The position numbers and the translations under genes were made by a program. DNA of 6,658 bases from positions 1 through 6,658 of the forward strand of contig JABFWC010000357.1 in the NCBI GenBank assembly GCA_013362385.1. The letters are read 5' to 3'. The notes beneath the pieces were generated by a model. That model was not told the origin of the DNA and did not search any database. It saw nothing but the letters and a program-made list of their open reading frames with translations. Every line of letters starts with the position of its first letter. The stretch's first letter is position 1. Origin of the DNA: Pseudarthrobacter sp. GTDB taxonomy: Bacteria; Actinomycetota; Actinomycetes; Actinomycetales; Micrococcaceae. Of this stretch, positions 5,715 through 6,658 are shown piece by piece.

Positions 5715-6658
5715 ATGACAAAGATATTTGACGACCCAGCGCAGTTCGCAGACGACGCCCTTGACGGCTTCGTCGCCGCCAACCGCCGGTACGTGGCCCG
5801 GGTTGACGGCGGTGTGGTCCGCTCCACGGAGTCTCCCGCGGGGCAGGTGGCACTGGTCATCGGCGGTGGATCCGGACACTACCCGGCCTTCGCCGGCCTG
5901 GTGGGAGCCGGACTCGCTGCCGGGAGTGCCTGCGGCAATATGTTTGCTTCCCCCGCCGCGGGGCAGGTTTACCGGGTGGCCAAGGCATCCCAGACCGGTG
6001 GCGGCGTCCTGCTGAGCTACGGCAACTATGCCGGGGATGTCCTGCACTTCGGCCAGGCACAGGAAAAGCTGAACGCCGAAGGCATCGAAACCCGCACCGT
6101 GCTGGTTACCGATGACATCGCCAGCGCGCCCCTCGAGGAGATCGGCAAACGCCGCGGCATTGCAGGCGATCTCACCGTGTTCAAAGTGGCGGGCGCAGCA
6201 GCGGAGGCGGGACTGGACCTCGACGAGGTGGAACGGCTGGCGATCAAGGCCAACCACCACACCCGGTCGCTCGGCGTCGCTTTTGCAGGATGCACCCTGC
6301 CAGGAGCAGAGGAGCCCCTCTTCAGCGTTCCGGAAGGCATGATGTCGGTGGGCCTGGGCATCCACGGCGAGCCTGGAATCTCCGAGCAGCCCCTGCCCAC
6401 GGCAAGCGAGCTGGCCCAGCTGCTGGTGGACGGGCTGCTGAAGGACAAGCCGGAAAACGCAGGCCGCCGCGTGGTAGCCATCCTCAACGGCCTGGGAACC
6501 GTCAAGTACGACGAGCTGTTCCTGCTGTTCGGCAAGGTCGAGGCCCTGCTGACCGGGGCCGGACTCGAGGTTGTCGAACCCGAATGCGGTGAGTTGGTCA
6601 CCAGCCTGGACATGTCCGGGCTATCCCTGACCCTGTTCTGGCTGGACGAAGAACTGGA
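5715..6658 (+). CDS. DhaK-family ketose kinase (probable erythrulose kinase), 3' end missing
   Basis: The frame starts at ATG 5715 with GAGGAA (5707-5712) close upstream and is open to the window end: 314 residues, covering nearly all of a DhaK domain (usually about 330). Key residues are His55 in GGGSGHYPAF (49-58), Asp108 in NYAGDV, and His217 in GLGIHGEPG, the histidine that forms the covalent hemiaminal with the ketose in DhaK proteins. Dihydroxyacetone kinases usually read GGGSGHEP; the HYPAF variant is characteristic, to my knowledge, of the L-/D-erythrulose kinases (LerK/DerK) of tetritol and apionate pathways. Those are DhaK-DhaL fusions of about 580 residues that use ATP. Whether the DhaL half is fused here cannot be seen. 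It would phosphorylate the ketose made by the upstream TIM-barrel enzyme, in the same operon (38-base gap). Dihydroxyacetone itself remains possible. Confidence 0.88.
   Translation, partial: MTKIFDDPAQFADDALDGFVAANRRYVARVDGGVVRSTESPAGQVALVIGGGSGHYPAFAGLVGAGLAAGSACGNMFASPAAGQVYRVAKASQTGGGVLLSYGNYAGDVLHFGQAQEKLNAEGIETRTVLVTDDIASAPLEEIGKRRGIAGDLTVFKVAGAAAEAGLDLDEVERLAIKANHHTRSLGVAFAGCTLPGAEEPLFSVPEGMMSVGLGIHGEPGISEQPLPTASELAQLLVDGLLKDKPENAGRRVVAILNGLGTVKYDELFLLFGKVEALLTGAGLEVVEPECGELVTSLDMSGLSLTLFWLDEEL

Overview
The window is GC-rich (every coding frame is dominated by G/C at third codon positions) and looks like an actinobacterial chromosome. The protein sequences and gene style fit an Arthrobacter/Pseudarthrobacter-type member of the Micrococcaceae, but that placement is an impression, not a computed result. 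All genes lie on the + strand and are tightly packed; no gap between genes exceeds 300 bases (the longest is about 227 bases). I see no tRNA, rRNA, insertion sequence, CRISPR array or phage gene.

Layout. (1) 1-450: the 3' half of sucD, the TCA-cycle succinyl-CoA ligase alpha subunit, closed by a nested hairpin terminator (462-518). (2) 607-1362: a FadR-subfamily GntR regulator (FCD domain). (3) 1363-1589: a regulatory region with a strong sigma-70-type promoter (TTGACG-18-TAGAAT), a perfect ATCAGA-CA-TCTGAT operator just downstream, and an 18-codon leader ORF (1537-1593) whose stop overlaps the start of the next gene. (4) 1590-2939 and 2950-3726: an MFS permease of the anion:cation symporter type and a short-chain dehydrogenase, translationally close and probably one operon, closed by a 14-bp perfect hairpin (3738-3776). 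(5) 3847-4536: a second FadR-subfamily GntR regulator, possibly with a leaderless mRNA. (6) 4537-4677: hairpin, a TTGACA -35 box and a perfect TCCTATAGGA palindrome. (7) 4678-5676 and 5715-6658: a xylose-isomerase-like TIM-barrel enzyme and a DhaK-family ketose kinase whose 3' end lies outside the window.

How it fits together. This is an accessory carbon-catabolic locus placed next to the TCA gene sucD. The permease would import a small organic or sugar acid, the dehydrogenase would oxidise it (or a derived polyol/hydroxy acid), the TIM-barrel enzyme would isomerise or decarboxylate the oxo product, and the kinase would phosphorylate a short ketose. The kinase carries GGGSGHYPAF in place of the GGGSGHEP of dihydroxyacetone kinases, which resembles erythrulose kinases, so the pathway plausibly passes through erythrulose to an erythrose-phosphate. 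The apparent split control (regulator 1 on transport/oxidation, regulator 2 on the TIM-barrel/kinase unit) is the most interesting system-level feature. The true substrate cannot be read from sequence alone.
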